A DNA stretch of 64,000 bases from the NCBI GenBank assembly GCA_022801925.1, contig JAAWTG010000005.1, forward strand, positions 39,562-103,561. Reading direction: 5' to 3'. Origin of the DNA: Clostridia bacterium. GTDB taxonomy: Bacteria > Bacillota > Clostridia > RUG12999. A model generated the notes under the pieces. It did not search any database. It was not told the DNA's origin and saw only the letters and a program-made list of their open reading frames with translations. The first letter of the stretch is position 1, and each line of letters begins with the position of its first letter. Both the position numbers and the translations under genes were made by a program. Shown here piece by piece: positions 27,439 through 37,953 of the stretch.

Positions 27439-30174
27439 ATGGTTTTTATGAAAAAGACGAAAGGTGTTTTAAGTGTACTGTTAACGGCTTGCATTCTCGC
27501 TTCTGCGCTTACCGTACCGATTTGGGCGGCAGACCCGGAAACGGGTGACGGCGCTGCCGAGACGACCATGTGGAAATCGTCCGACTATTTAAATCCAGAC
27601 AGTCCGATTACCGAAAACAATCCATGGTCGGTGGCAGACACCAACACGGACGACGGGAGTTTTAGAACGATTACCAACACAGAAATAGCGGCAGGAACGA
27701 CATATGCGCTGTTTCCTCAGATGCCGGATGGCAATACTCCTACCAGCGGGTATATCGGAACGGGAAATTATAATGAGAGTGGTCAGTGGAGTAAAAAATC
27801 TGCCAATTCTGCAGTGTGTGGCAAATATATGATACCCGGCTCACTTTGGCACGACGATACGAAATGTGCACCCAATAAGATAGCAAAGGTGTTCACCGCG
27901 CCGAAGACAGGCAAAATGCGCATCAGCACTGTTGAGGGGAAACTTTTATTAAACAAGCTATCGTGGGAGCATACTACTTTGGCGTGGATGGTTATGAAGG
28001 ATGACGGGACTGTGTTATGGAAAAAAGAAGCCACTGACAGAACAGTGGGAGCAACCTATGACACGATACCGTTCGGCGAGCTGTTTGTTGGGGTGACGGC
28101 GGGCGAAAGAATTTATTTTATCCTTCAGCCGAGGCAGGATGTTCAGCGTGCGGAGCTGGCCTGTATATGGGATCCGGTAATTGCATATGCAAAAGAGGTT
28201 ACGGATACAGACAGCTTTTTGTCCTCAAAATACCTTGATCCCGAGGTGGTTTATGATGAACACAATCCGTGGGCATTTGAAAGCAAATACAGCGATGACG
28301 GTAACTGGGTCAGAACTAGTATTACCATGGAAACGGAGACAAAAGTTGAGGGATATGAGCTGTTTCCAACAATGCCGGACGGAGTAAAACCGACAACGGG
28401 CTATATTGCCTCGGGCAGGATTGACGGCGACGGCGGATGGGGAGTACAGGGCAGAAATGCCGCTGTCAACGGCAAATATATGATTCCGGGGTTTATTTAT
28501 ACGGATAAAGTTAACGAGTGCGCGGACAATCCGATAGCGAAGGTGTTTACTGCGCCGAAAGACGGAGCGGTGAAAATTTCCGCTGCGGCGACGTTGGACG
28601 GGGCAGACGGCAAGCTTATCACGTATGGGAAGCTTGGCGATAATGCGGTTGGAAAACAGAATACGTATTCCTTAATGCTGGGAAGCGATACCCTTTGGTC
28701 GGCGGATTATGACACAACGGTACATGAAACAGATTACGACAGCATCCAGTTTGATGCCGTGTACACAACCGTGAAAGCCGGCGACAAGCTTTATTTTATT
28801 TACGACCCGGCGCAATTTGCCCTGAGAGACAGGTCGGCGCTGATGTGGGATCCGACAATTTCCTATGCGAAAGAGATAATAGATACAGGCAGTTATTTGT
28901 CCTCTGAATATCTTGACCCGGATATGGTTTTTGCCGGAACTAACCCGTGGTCTGTGGAATCCACAAATAATGCAGCGGGTGTATGGGAACCTGTGGCGGG
29001 TACGACAATGACGCCGGGTACCGACGCCGAGTTTCATCTGTTTCCGGAGATGCCCGATGGTGTAACGCCTATTACCGGTTACATATCCACAGGTAATTAC
29101 AGTGGAAATTGGGGCAATGAAGGCGTGAATGCAGCAGTTAACGGAAAATATATGATAGCCGGGGCCTTTTGGACAAGCGGCGATGATAGTAAAAAAGCGG
29201 TAGATGTAAAAATTGCCAAGGTGTTTACGGTCCCTGAGGATGGAATTATCAGAATCGACGCTGCTGCAGTGATGGGAAATGAAACCGAGGGGGTTATTAT
29301 ACCTTCAAAAGTAGATGAAGCATGGGAAAATGAAATCGCATGGTCGGTTGAAAAAAACAAAAAGGAATTATGGAGAGAAACGGGAGAGGCAAGACGCCTT
29401 GGACAGTCCTCTTATGATTCTATTCGCTTTCCTTCATTATATGAAAAGGTGTATGCCGGCGAAAAAATTTATTTTGTGCTTTCACCGCGCAAATGGTCGG
29501 TGCGTGACGGACAGTCGTGCATGTGGGATCCGCGCGTGACATATATTGGCAAAGAGATTCGTGTTGACGATAGTAGCCGTGACAAAGCGGACATGAAATA
29601 TCCGATTGATCATCAATTTGAATTAACGCTCACCGGAGCGCCGCTGGCATCGATTTCCGCTTCCAATATTACAATATTGGGAGGCGACGGAAGAGCAAAA
29701 GCGGCAGACGTAGTCAGCAATGGCGATACATTAACATTCAAAGTGGACGGCTTGCAGGAAGATATGGATTATAAGCTCTGTGTAAATGATATTGCCTGCG
29801 CCCCAAAACTTGAAGGCGAGTTTGTTTATGCAAATATTGATTTCCCGTTTTCTACTGCGGAGGCGTGCAGCCTGCAATCGGGGATATTTGTGGAAAACGG
29901 GTTGCACATGGGTGAAAACAAGGTTTGTGCATCAGTGGTATGTTCGGATCGTACAAAAATTGCAAACGGGGATACCTTTATTATGATTGCGGCGGTTATG
30001 AACAGCGACGGCAGCGTTCATAAGGTGTATACAAGCGGGGCAAGCATGAATAGCAGAATAACCGATATTTCATGTAATGTTACTGTTGCGGAGGGGCAAT
30101 GGATAAGAGCCTGGGTAGCTGAGTCTCTGAATCATATCAAGCCGTTCGGAACAATAGCGGACATAGTCCGTTAA
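27439..30174 (+). CDS. secreted protein with three ~220-aa tandem repeat domains
   Basis: Signal peptide MKKTKGVLSVLLTACILASALTVPIWAA; repeats built on SS.YL.P...NPW, G(K)YMI.G and WDP...YAKE. Confidence 0.85.
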   Translation: MVFMKKTKGVLSVLLTACILASALTVPIWAADPETGDGAAETTMWKSSDYLNPDSPITENNPWSVADTNTDDGSFRTITNTEIAAGTTYALFPQMPDGNTPTSGYIGTGNYNESGQWSKKSANSAVCGKYMIPGSLWHDDTKCAPNKIAKVFTAPKTGKMRISTVEGKLLLNKLSWEHTTLAWMVMKDDGTVLWKKEATDRTVGATYDTIPFGELFVGVTAGERIYFILQPRQDVQRAELACIWDPVIAYAKEVTDTDSFLSSKYLDPEVVYDEHNPWAFESKYSDDGNWVRTSITMETETKVEGYELFPTMPDGVKPTTGYIASGRIDGDGGWGVQGRNAAVNGKYMIPGFIYTDKVNECADNPIAKVFTAPKDGAVKISAAATLDGADGKLITYGKLGDNAVGKQNTYSLMLGSDTLWSADYDTTVHETDYDSIQFDAVYTTVKAGDKLYFIYDPAQFALRDRSALMWDPTISYAKEIIDTGSYLSSEYLDPDMVFAGTNPWSVESTNNAAGVWEPVAGTTMTPGTDAEFHLFPEMPDGVTPITGYISTGNYSGNWGNEGVNAAVNGKYMIAGAFWTSGDDSKKAVDVKIAKVFTVPEDGIIRIDAAAVMGNETEGVIIPSKVDEAWENEIAWSVEKNKKELWRETGEARRLGQSSYDSIRFPSLYEKVYAGEKIYFVLSPRKWSVRDGQSCMWDPRVTYIGKEIRVDDSSRDKADMKYPIDHQFELTLTGAPLASISASNITILGGDGRAKAADVVSNGDTLTFKVDGLQEDMDYKLCVNDIACAPKLEGEFVYANIDFPFSTAEACSLQSGIFVENGLHMGENKVCASVVCSDRTKIANGDTFIMIAAVMNSDGSVHKVYTSGASMNSRITDISCNVTVAEGQWIRAWVAESLNHIKPFGTIADIVR

Positions 30175-30225
30175 AAATCAGGTTGTGTAAATGCAAAACG
30201 GCGCAAGCGGAAAGGAGAAAAAACA

Positions 30226-33189
30226 ATGAAATTAAAACGCAGCATATGTTTAGCTTTAACGGCGGTTTTCTCTGTAACGTGTACGATTTCTGTCTTTGCC
30301 AAAGATTTAAGTAAGGATAAGAACGGCGATGGATATGTTACATATATTGAGAGCCTGGAATTTCCGGATAGAAATACGAAGGTTGCGGACACGGTAACGA
30401 ATGCTGATATATCTTTCACGGTGAACGGTCAATTGCGTGAGTTTAAGAACCGACCTTATATAAAAGACGGAGAAATTATGGTTCCCGCAAAGGAATTATA
30501 TGAATATTTCAATGTGTTTCTGGGGTGGGAGGAAGATATCTATATGCTCCCTGCAGGCACGGACGCATATGTTGGAGAAATCAACGGGGTTTCGGTGGCT
30601 ATTATTCCCGACAGCGATGTTGCCTGGTATGATGATGTGCCGCTGGAGCTTACAACGCCGACGGTCGGAGTGGAAAATGACGTTTATGTGCCGCTATATT
30701 TTGTGCAGTATATGTACGGTATCGATATGAAAATAAACGGCGGCGCTGTAACGATAAATTTAACCTCAACACAGCCAGAACGTCCCCGGATTGTCAAGCC
30801 GTTTGACGAGTCAGCGCTGGCAGATGTGGAAAGCGAGCTTGTTATTGATTTAGATACCATGCTTGCGCATATGCCCCAAGATACGGATGGTGTAAAATAT
30901 AATATTATTGAGTCGGACGATGAAAGATTCGATAAGGTCTTGCAGATGACAAATGTCAATGTCCCTACTTACTTCTATGAGAATGAGGGGGGCTGGGATG
31001 GGCTTTCCGATTTTGATCAAGGCGATGTACTGGTGATGGAAATTTGGGTAAGGTCGCCTGAGGCTATGCGCGACGAGGGTTCTGTTCCCTTAACAGCGCA
31101 GATACAAATAAATGGGCATTGGTACGAGAGGGTTGTCGGCAATGAATTTCAGGTTGGACCGGAATGGCAGCGTTTTGTATTTGTTGGTATGAGTCCGTTT
31201 GATTGCGAAGTAAATCCTGTCAATACATGGGGATATAGTTTTCATCTCAAGGTGGGATATAGGAAAAATACTACCTATGAAATAGGTGGTCTAAAGGTAA
31301 CAAACTATAAAAAGAACATTACGCCTGAAGAAACGGGCATTAGCAGGGGCGAACTGGTTGAGGTGAAGCATCCGCTGGAGACCCGGGGGCTTAATGATGA
31401 TCATATTTGGCGTGAAGAAGCTTTGCGCCGCATAGAGAAATACAGAAAAGCACCTGCAACCGTAAAGGTTATAGACGAAAACGGTCAGCCGGTTTCCGAC
31501 GCTGATGTAAAGCTGGATATGACCGAGCATGAATTTATGATAGGATGGGAAGCGCAAGACCATTCGGAGAGAGAACCGATCGTGATAAGAGAAAGAGAGG
31601 ATCAGGAAAAACAAGGTTTTAATACGATTACTCCTAATGCCAGCTTAGGTCAGCCGTGGACTGAGCAAAATATAGTGGATGCACTTGTTGCGGCTGAATG
31701 GGCTCGCGAAACGAACACTCGGATGAGAGGGCATGCTTTTATCTATGACCTTTATGATTCTATCGGACACAGCACTTATGCTCCGAGTGTTTATGGCAAC
31801 GGATCGCCGCTTAAAATCGGCAATGGTATGAGTTATGAGGATACGTTTAAGATATATATGTCGGGTATCAGCGGAAGGGTTGTCGCTATGAACGATTATG
31901 TGGACGAATGGAATGCAATCAACGAAACGAAGGATGGACATACCCCGCTGGTAGATAACTATGGATATGAAATCATACAGGATTTGTTTGAGTGCGCAAG
32001 GCTGATGGTAAAGCCGGAAGCACGGTTGTATTATATGGACGCCACTATGGCCGGCTCCAGCCAGAAAGACCCCGACAGCGGAGTGAATGTAACCGAAAAA
32101 AATATCAGGTGGAATAATCGTGAATCAATGGATCTCATATCGTTTGAGGGCTTTAAGATGGACGGCATGGCAGGCCAATGTCATATAGTGGGAAAAGCGG
32201 ATGGGCAGAACCGGCCGAATCCCGTGGATTATTACCGTCAGATGGAGGTATACTCAGATCGGCATGATTATTATTCCGTAACGGAATATGATTTTGTCGA
32301 TTCACAGATAGACACGAACACCAATACTGATTTGGAAAACAAGCTTATCGGATTGTATATCAGAGACTGGTTTATTGCTACTTTTTCCAATCCCAAGAGC
32401 ACCTGCTTTGCCGTATGGGAGTCGGGAAGCGACGAATGGCATTGGCGCGGCTGGGGGCCGTTTACGGATAAGTATTTTCAGGATAAGCCGGAAAATCTGA
32501 AAACTTGGCAGGATATGCTGTTTAAGGATTTTGCCTCTCATACAACCGGAACGACTGCGGAGGACGGTTCTTATACAGAGCGTGTGTTCCGGGGTGATTA
32601 TGACGTTGAAGTTACAGTAGACGGTAAAACCGCGAAAACCACGTTAAAGGTTACGGAGAATGGTGATAATACTGTTACAGCGGTTGTAAAGGCAGACGGT
32701 ATTGAACTGAATACTTCCGAAAAAGTTACCACCGTTGCGGACAGAACCGAGCATATAGATACTGATTGGTTTGTGAACAATTACAGAAATATGCAGCAGG
32801 AATATTTGAAGTATGCGGAATCCGAACTGGTAAAGGCAACTACGGAATCCGGCAAGGATGTAAACTATCTGCTTAATAAAGACAATAAGGTGCAATGGGT
32901 ATCATCGGCGGATGACAGCTATGTAACTTTTGAATTGAAACAGCCGCTTGAAAAAGGATACGTGGTTTTAAAGTGGCCCGAAGACAGACCGGCAATTTAT
33001 CAGATAGACGGTTCTTTAGACGGCGAGAACTGGGAAAAGATAGGCGTGAGCGAATCAAGCGAACGGGATATACTGCCATTTTATGAAAAGAATTATAAAT
33101 ATATCAGGTTAAGTAATATGAGCAGTCAGCCCATGGCGCCAAACAGTGTTGCGGTTTATCAGGCTCGTTACTTTGCAAAAACGCAATAA
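30226..33189 (+). CDS. secreted GH10-like glycoside hydrolase with Cu-amine-oxidase-N-like and C-terminal F5/8-like domains
   Basis: Signal peptide; WNAINE (acid/base-like) and YSVTEYDF (nucleophile-like); N-terminal VNGQLREFKNRPYIKDGEIMVPAKELYEYF; C-terminal IDGSLDGENWEKIG. Confidence 0.8.
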   Translation: MKLKRSICLALTAVFSVTCTISVFAKDLSKDKNGDGYVTYIESLEFPDRNTKVADTVTNADISFTVNGQLREFKNRPYIKDGEIMVPAKELYEYFNVFLGWEEDIYMLPAGTDAYVGEINGVSVAIIPDSDVAWYDDVPLELTTPTVGVENDVYVPLYFVQYMYGIDMKINGGAVTINLTSTQPERPRIVKPFDESALADVESELVIDLDTMLAHMPQDTDGVKYNIIESDDERFDKVLQMTNVNVPTYFYENEGGWDGLSDFDQGDVLVMEIWVRSPEAMRDEGSVPLTAQIQINGHWYERVVGNEFQVGPEWQRFVFVGMSPFDCEVNPVNTWGYSFHLKVGYRKNTTYEIGGLKVTNYKKNITPEETGISRGELVEVKHPLETRGLNDDHIWREEALRRIEKYRKAPATVKVIDENGQPVSDADVKLDMTEHEFMIGWEAQDHSEREPIVIREREDQEKQGFNTITPNASLGQPWTEQNIVDALVAAEWARETNTRMRGHAFIYDLYDSIGHSTYAPSVYGNGSPLKIGNGMSYEDTFKIYMSGISGRVVAMNDYVDEWNAINETKDGHTPLVDNYGYEIIQDLFECARLMVKPEARLYYMDATMAGSSQKDPDSGVNVTEKNIRWNNRESMDLISFEGFKMDGMAGQCHIVGKADGQNRPNPVDYYRQMEVYSDRHDYYSVTEYDFVDSQIDTNTNTDLENKLIGLYIRDWFIATFSNPKSTCFAVWESGSDEWHWRGWGPFTDKYFQDKPENLKTWQDMLFKDFASHTTGTTAEDGSYTERVFRGDYDVEVTVDGKTAKTTLKVTENGDNTVTAVVKADGIELNTSEKVTTVADRTEHIDTDWFVNNYRNMQQEYLKYAESELVKATTESGKDVNYLLNKDNKVQWVSSADDSYVTFELKQPLEKGYVVLKWPEDRPAIYQIDGSLDGENWEKIGVSESSERDILPFYEKNYKYIRLSNMSSQPMAPNSVAVYQARYFAKTQ

Positions 33190-33206
33190 GATGGGAGAAA
33201 TGATAA

Positions 33207-35021
33207 ATGAAAATGAAGTTTTTAACAGGTTTGATTGTTGCATTGCTCAGTGTGTGTTTATTATCCGGAACTGCATTGGCAAGAACAGATATCTATACAA
33301 AATATGAGGATGACGGAAGCGTGACAGTTCATATAAAATCAGACGGTAAAGCTGCGGAATATGCAACCGTGGTAACATTTCCGGGAACGACAATCAAAGA
33401 TATAACGGAAACAACTCCGTGGAAAGTACTGCCCATACAGGCTGAAAATGGCGGGTCTGTCGTAGTCACAACAGAGAATATAGGCATACCTGATGTAAAC
33501 GGTGTTTTTTCGGTATATGTCGGCGGCGGAGAATTGAAAGAAAATGCGGTTACGCATTTTGCTGCGGGCGCTGACAGCGCCGTTGTTACAACGGCATTAG
33601 ACGCTTTAAATAAAGCGTCTAATGGAAATGCTGTTGTATCGGTTATAGCCAACGAAAATTACAATCATGTCGTATGGTGCATTGATGCAAACAGAATGCA
33701 GGATAAAGACATAAAAAATGCTTTCGCAGGTTTAAAAAGGGAAATATATGATAAAGGGTATGCCAACAGTAATGATGTGGAAGAATGTTTCAGAAAAGCC
33801 TGCGCTTTGTCTGACTTTGCACAAGCGTCCAAAGGCGAATTAAAAGAGCTTGTGACATGGTACAAAGACGAGATGCTTCTGGATTTGAATGAAACAGCGG
33901 GACTTGGTCATATTCTTGATGGTAAAGAAAGTATTGAAGAGGCGTTTTATAATTTAAAAAGCGATATGGATTCGAATCCTATTACAACGATAGCGGAATT
34001 AAAAACGGTTCTTCGCAGAAGTGAAGCGCTTGGTATGCTGAATGATGCGGAAAGATCAGAATTACCGGATATATGGAATACATATGGTATTGCATTGGGA
34101 TTAAAAGATGCAAACGGAAGCTATGTCAATCCTAATTTTACATCTGTGAATGCTTATGAGCTTGCAAAATTTGTAGTAAGAAACGATAACAAAGCGGATT
34201 TTAGGAGTCTGCAGGAGGTAAAGACCACGTTTGACGAAGCAATTAATACCCTTATGACTCCAAATAAACCGAACAATGTTCCAAACAACGGCGGTGGAGG
34301 GGGAAGCAGAGGTCTCGGCAGAGAGCCTGGAGCAATAGTGGGTGATACAAATCTTGTTTCATCAACATTAGATCCAGGAACTGCAGCCGGAACCAAAACA
34401 GAAGCGGTATCGGAGTTTTTTACTGACCTTCCAATCAGTCACTGGGCATGCCGTCAGATTGAATATGCCGCAAAAAAGGGTATCATAAGCGGCGATGGGG
34501 ATGGTACATGCCGTCCGGATGATGGTGTTACAAGGGCGGAGTTTATTCAAATGATAGTAAATTCATTTGATTTGGAACGCCCAGCAACCGGGAGCCCGAA
34601 GATTGACTTTTTGGAGCATAATGACACAAAAGGCGCCCCCGAAGGAAAAACATTTACGGATGTTGCAAAAGATGACTGGTACTTTACCGCGGTGGATTGG
34701 GGCAGCAGAGCAGGTGTAATAAATGGTTATGAAGACGGAAGATTTGGCGTATCGGAAAGTATTACGCGTCAGGACGCTGCCGTAATTTTAGCAAGGGTGA
34801 AAGAGGCTTGCTCGATTGTGATTAATAAAAAGGTGAGCGCCGTTGAATTTACTGATGTATCAGATATCGCTCAATATGCGGTTGATGCAGTAAAAGAACT
34901 TCAGCAATACAATGTAATAAATGGTTATGAAGACGGAACATTTCAGCCGACAGGAAATATAACAAGAGCGGAAGCGGTAAAATTAATATATACAATGCTT
35001 CGTTTATCAGATAGTCTATAA
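33207..35021 (+). CDS. SLH-domain cell-surface protein
   Basis: Signal peptide; SLH motifs FTDLPISHWACRQIEYAAKKGIISGDGDGTCRPDDGVTRAEF, FTDVAKDDWYFTAVDW, YNVINGYEDGTFQPTGNITRAEAVKLI. Confidence 0.9.
   Translation: MKMKFLTGLIVALLSVCLLSGTALARTDIYTKYEDDGSVTVHIKSDGKAAEYATVVTFPGTTIKDITETTPWKVLPIQAENGGSVVVTTENIGIPDVNGVFSVYVGGGELKENAVTHFAAGADSAVVTTALDALNKASNGNAVVSVIANENYNHVVWCIDANRMQDKDIKNAFAGLKREIYDKGYANSNDVEECFRKACALSDFAQASKGELKELVTWYKDEMLLDLNETAGLGHILDGKESIEEAFYNLKSDMDSNPITTIAELKTVLRRSEALGMLNDAERSELPDIWNTYGIALGLKDANGSYVNPNFTSVNAYELAKFVVRNDNKADFRSLQEVKTTFDEAINTLMTPNKPNNVPNNGGGGGSRGLGREPGAIVGDTNLVSSTLDPGTAAGTKTEAVSEFFTDLPISHWACRQIEYAAKKGIISGDGDGTCRPDDGVTRAEFIQMIVNSFDLERPATGSPKIDFLEHNDTKGAPEGKTFTDVAKDDWYFTAVDWGSRAGVINGYEDGRFGVSESITRQDAAVILARVKEACSIVINKKVSAVEFTDVSDIAQYAVDAVKELQQYNVINGYEDGTFQPTGNITRAEAVKLIYTMLRLSDSL
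33541..33624 (+). other. four tandem near-perfect hairpins inside the SLH protein CDS
   Basis: AAAATGCG-GTTA-CGCATTTT; GGCGCT-GAC-AGCGCC; CGTTG-TTA-CAACG; CATTAGACGCTTT-AAAT-AAAGCGTCTAATG. Confidence 0.85.
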
Positions 35022-35035
35022 AGGGAGGGTGAAGT

Positions 35036-37822
35036 ATGAAAAAAATGATAGCTATTATCTTGACCATGATAATAATGGTCGGTATGGCAACCGTCCCCGG
35101 AGTGGCTATAACAGGCGATTCTGATACGGAGCTTGATTCACGTGTGGAAGTTCTTTTGGAATTGGGGATTTTTGACAGTTTTGTTGGTACAGCAGATGTA
35201 ACAAGATATACTGTCAGAGAAACTTTGAATAGAATTATGGGTGATGATGTCGCTGCAACAAAGTTTTTCGGAGAAACGTATATGGATGGTCATCTGACGG
35301 TAGATAATGTAGTGGCGATATTACTCGACGTCCTCGGCTACACGGAATATGTCGAACTGGTATGGGAGAGTTACAATGCGTCTTCAAGGCTAATAGTGGC
35401 GCAGCAGATTAAGCTGATAAAAAGCAGCATAAAGACAGATGAGCAGTTGACTATGGATTTATATGCCCAGCTACTTTGGAATGCACTGTTTGAAGTAAAT
35501 ACGCTTGATGTAACGATGATATCCGGTAGTAATGTCAAATATCAGGAGGGCGACACATTAGGAGAAAAACGTCTCAATTTGCAGTGTATATCAGGTATTG
35601 TTGAAGGTGTGTGCGATACAAATATAAAAAGAGGAATATCTTCAGGGAAATCTATCATCATAAATGGTGTTCAATATAAGTATCAAACTATACATCCGGA
35701 AAAATATATAGGAAGATATGTACAGTGTTTTGTAAATAAGGATTCGGATGAGGTCAAGGCAGTGCGGATTATGGAGTCTAAAAACGAGGTGTGGACCATT
35801 TCGGCAGAAGATATCATAGCTGAAAAAACTACGTTGACCAATTTGTACTATATTGATGAAAGGCAGCGTCAAAGGACAATTGCGCTCGATGATGTTGACG
35901 TCATATACAATGGTTTGCTGTTTGAAACTATTACAGATGCGACTTTAATACAGACTGATGGCATTTACACATTGATTGATAATGATAAAGACGGTAAAGC
36001 TGAAATTATACTGTTAGACGTGTATCTTCCTCAAAGAGTGGAAATTGTCAGTAAAGGAACAAATGCTACCTATCTTACGAGTGCAACGGGAGAATTTTAT
36101 GACTTTAAGGAATATTACAAGGATGGCAGATGCATAGAAGACGCTAATGGGAAGACAGTTGACTGGATTGAGATTTCCAAAAACGATGTTTTACTGATAC
36201 GCAGAGGGGCTTTACCGGGCGCTGTGAATACAGGAGCCGCTGTGACTGATATGAATCGAGTGATTTGGTCTATGGATAAAGTGAACGGCGAATTGCGGAC
36301 AATAGACAGCGAAAGCAAAATATTGGGCATAGATGAACAAGAGTATAAGTTAACGCCGTTTTTGTTTAACGACAAAGAAAGATTAAAAAAAGTAAAACCC
36401 GGAGATGATGTTACCTGCTTTATGGACGCATTTGGGCGAATTGCAGATATAAGCGTATATAACAGCCAAGACAAGGTTGCCGCAGTACTTGAGCTATATG
36501 AAGGCAAAGGTCTGGAGATGCCAGCATTAAAATGTCTGACGGAAGACAACAAGATTGAATATCTCAGATTTAAAAGCAAGATTGTTTTGGATGGTCAAAA
36601 AATAGACGCCAAACAGGTGTTGTCCTCTACCTATGAATCTATGTTTTATACAGGTGGTGCAATAAAGGAACAGTTGGTTAAACTAAAACTCAATTCTAAA
36701 AATGAGATTACTGCATTGACAACCGCGGACGGCATAGAGGGCGATGATTTTAACAGATTGCCAATAAATGCCAGCTATTATGATGCCGGAGATGGTACGA
36801 GGATACTTAATGGAAAGTACATCGCCGATTTGCAAACGGTAGTTTTTGATGTGTGGAGAGATGAAGATTCCTTTTGCAATGCAAGTGTAAAAGGCACGAT
36901 AGGCTACGGAGATTCCGGCAAATATACGTTGTATTGCATTGACGAAGAAACCAATAGAGTCGGGTATGTCCTGAATACATACAAGAAAGTTGCTGAAAGA
37001 AATAATTTTGACGTATGGGGCTTAAACAATGCATATTTAGTTGTAGGAAGTGGTGTGAAGATAGATACCAGAACAGGAGATACCGTAAAATTTCTTCGCT
37101 GCTGGAACGGGGACAGAGAGGTTGAGATGATTAGCAGGGATCAAGACTTGCAAACGACCGGTCACACGTCAAACAGTCTTGCCTATTTAACCGCCAATGC
37201 CAATAAGGGAACGAACCATCTTTATTCCGCCCTATACAATCAAGTTGGCTGGAACGGGGGCGGATGGAAAACTCGTAAGTTTGTGGATTTAGAACCGGGA
37301 ACTGTTATCAGTGTAAACATATTTGACGGATATGTTGCTGCGTTTGATATTTGCTTTGCTCCGGATCGTTTAAAGGAGGACATAAAAAATGGAACATGGA
37401 ACACATTGCCGTTTGAGGGATGTCCGAATTATAACAATAACAACACTTACTATGGAATAAGCGCAACTTCTTTTTACCATGAATTGCTATATGCATACGG
37501 AGAAGTGCAGCGCGTTTCTTCTTATGGACCTGTCGTTAATAATCATTTGCCTACAGATGCAGAAATAAAGGCAGTATTACCTGATGGTGTGGAATTGACA
37601 GATGAAAGTGTACGGCAAATGATGAATGGTCAGAGTGAATATTCAATTTTCCCTGTTGTAAGCTGGGAACGTTTATATTGGATGGACGCATCAACGAAGG
37701 TTTGGTTCTTCGACCTTGAAAGACAGAAAATGATTTCCGGAGACCTTGGTGATTTGTGTCCGGGAGACCGCGTATTTGTGCGGCGGCAACAGGGAAATAC
37801 ACTCATGATTGTTTATAGATAG
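35036..37822 (+). CDS. large secreted protein, S-layer-like N-terminus
   Basis: Signal peptide MKKMIAIILTMIIMVGMATVPGVA; 928-aa ORF with RBS gggagggtgaagtatg. Confidence 0.7.
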   Translation: MKKMIAIILTMIIMVGMATVPGVAITGDSDTELDSRVEVLLELGIFDSFVGTADVTRYTVRETLNRIMGDDVAATKFFGETYMDGHLTVDNVVAILLDVLGYTEYVELVWESYNASSRLIVAQQIKLIKSSIKTDEQLTMDLYAQLLWNALFEVNTLDVTMISGSNVKYQEGDTLGEKRLNLQCISGIVEGVCDTNIKRGISSGKSIIINGVQYKYQTIHPEKYIGRYVQCFVNKDSDEVKAVRIMESKNEVWTISAEDIIAEKTTLTNLYYIDERQRQRTIALDDVDVIYNGLLFETITDATLIQTDGIYTLIDNDKDGKAEIILLDVYLPQRVEIVSKGTNATYLTSATGEFYDFKEYYKDGRCIEDANGKTVDWIEISKNDVLLIRRGALPGAVNTGAAVTDMNRVIWSMDKVNGELRTIDSESKILGIDEQEYKLTPFLFNDKERLKKVKPGDDVTCFMDAFGRIADISVYNSQDKVAAVLELYEGKGLEMPALKCLTEDNKIEYLRFKSKIVLDGQKIDAKQVLSSTYESMFYTGGAIKEQLVKLKLNSKNEITALTTADGIEGDDFNRLPINASYYDAGDGTRILNGKYIADLQTVVFDVWRDEDSFCNASVKGTIGYGDSGKYTLYCIDEETNRVGYVLNTYKKVAERNNFDVWGLNNAYLVVGSGVKIDTRTGDTVKFLRCWNGDREVEMISRDQDLQTTGHTSNSLAYLTANANKGTNHLYSALYNQVGWNGGGWKTRKFVDLEPGTVISVNIFDGYVAAFDICFAPDRLKEDIKNGTWNTLPFEGCPNYNNNNTYYGISATSFYHELLYAYGEVQRVSSYGPVVNNHLPTDAEIKAVLPDGVELTDESVRQMMNGQSEYSIFPVVSWERLYWMDASTKVWFFDLERQKMISGDLGDLCPGDRVFVRRQQGNTLMIVYR

Positions 37823-37840
37823 CATAAAAAGTAAGCGGCG

Positions 37841-37888
37841 TTTCTCATCCTTTTGAGAAATGTATGTCGGTATTAACTCAAAAGGATG
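37841..37888 (+). promoter_or_regulatory. mutually exclusive hairpins upstream of the ABC permease gene
   Basis: TTTCTCA(37841)/TGAGAAA(37854) competes with CATCCTTTTGAG(37846)/CTCAAAAGGATG(37877). Confidence 0.55.
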
Positions 37889-37953
37889 GGATTACCGCGG
37901 AACTGCATTCATATATGTTAAGTTACTGATTCGCTGCGGAAGGGGAGAAAATA

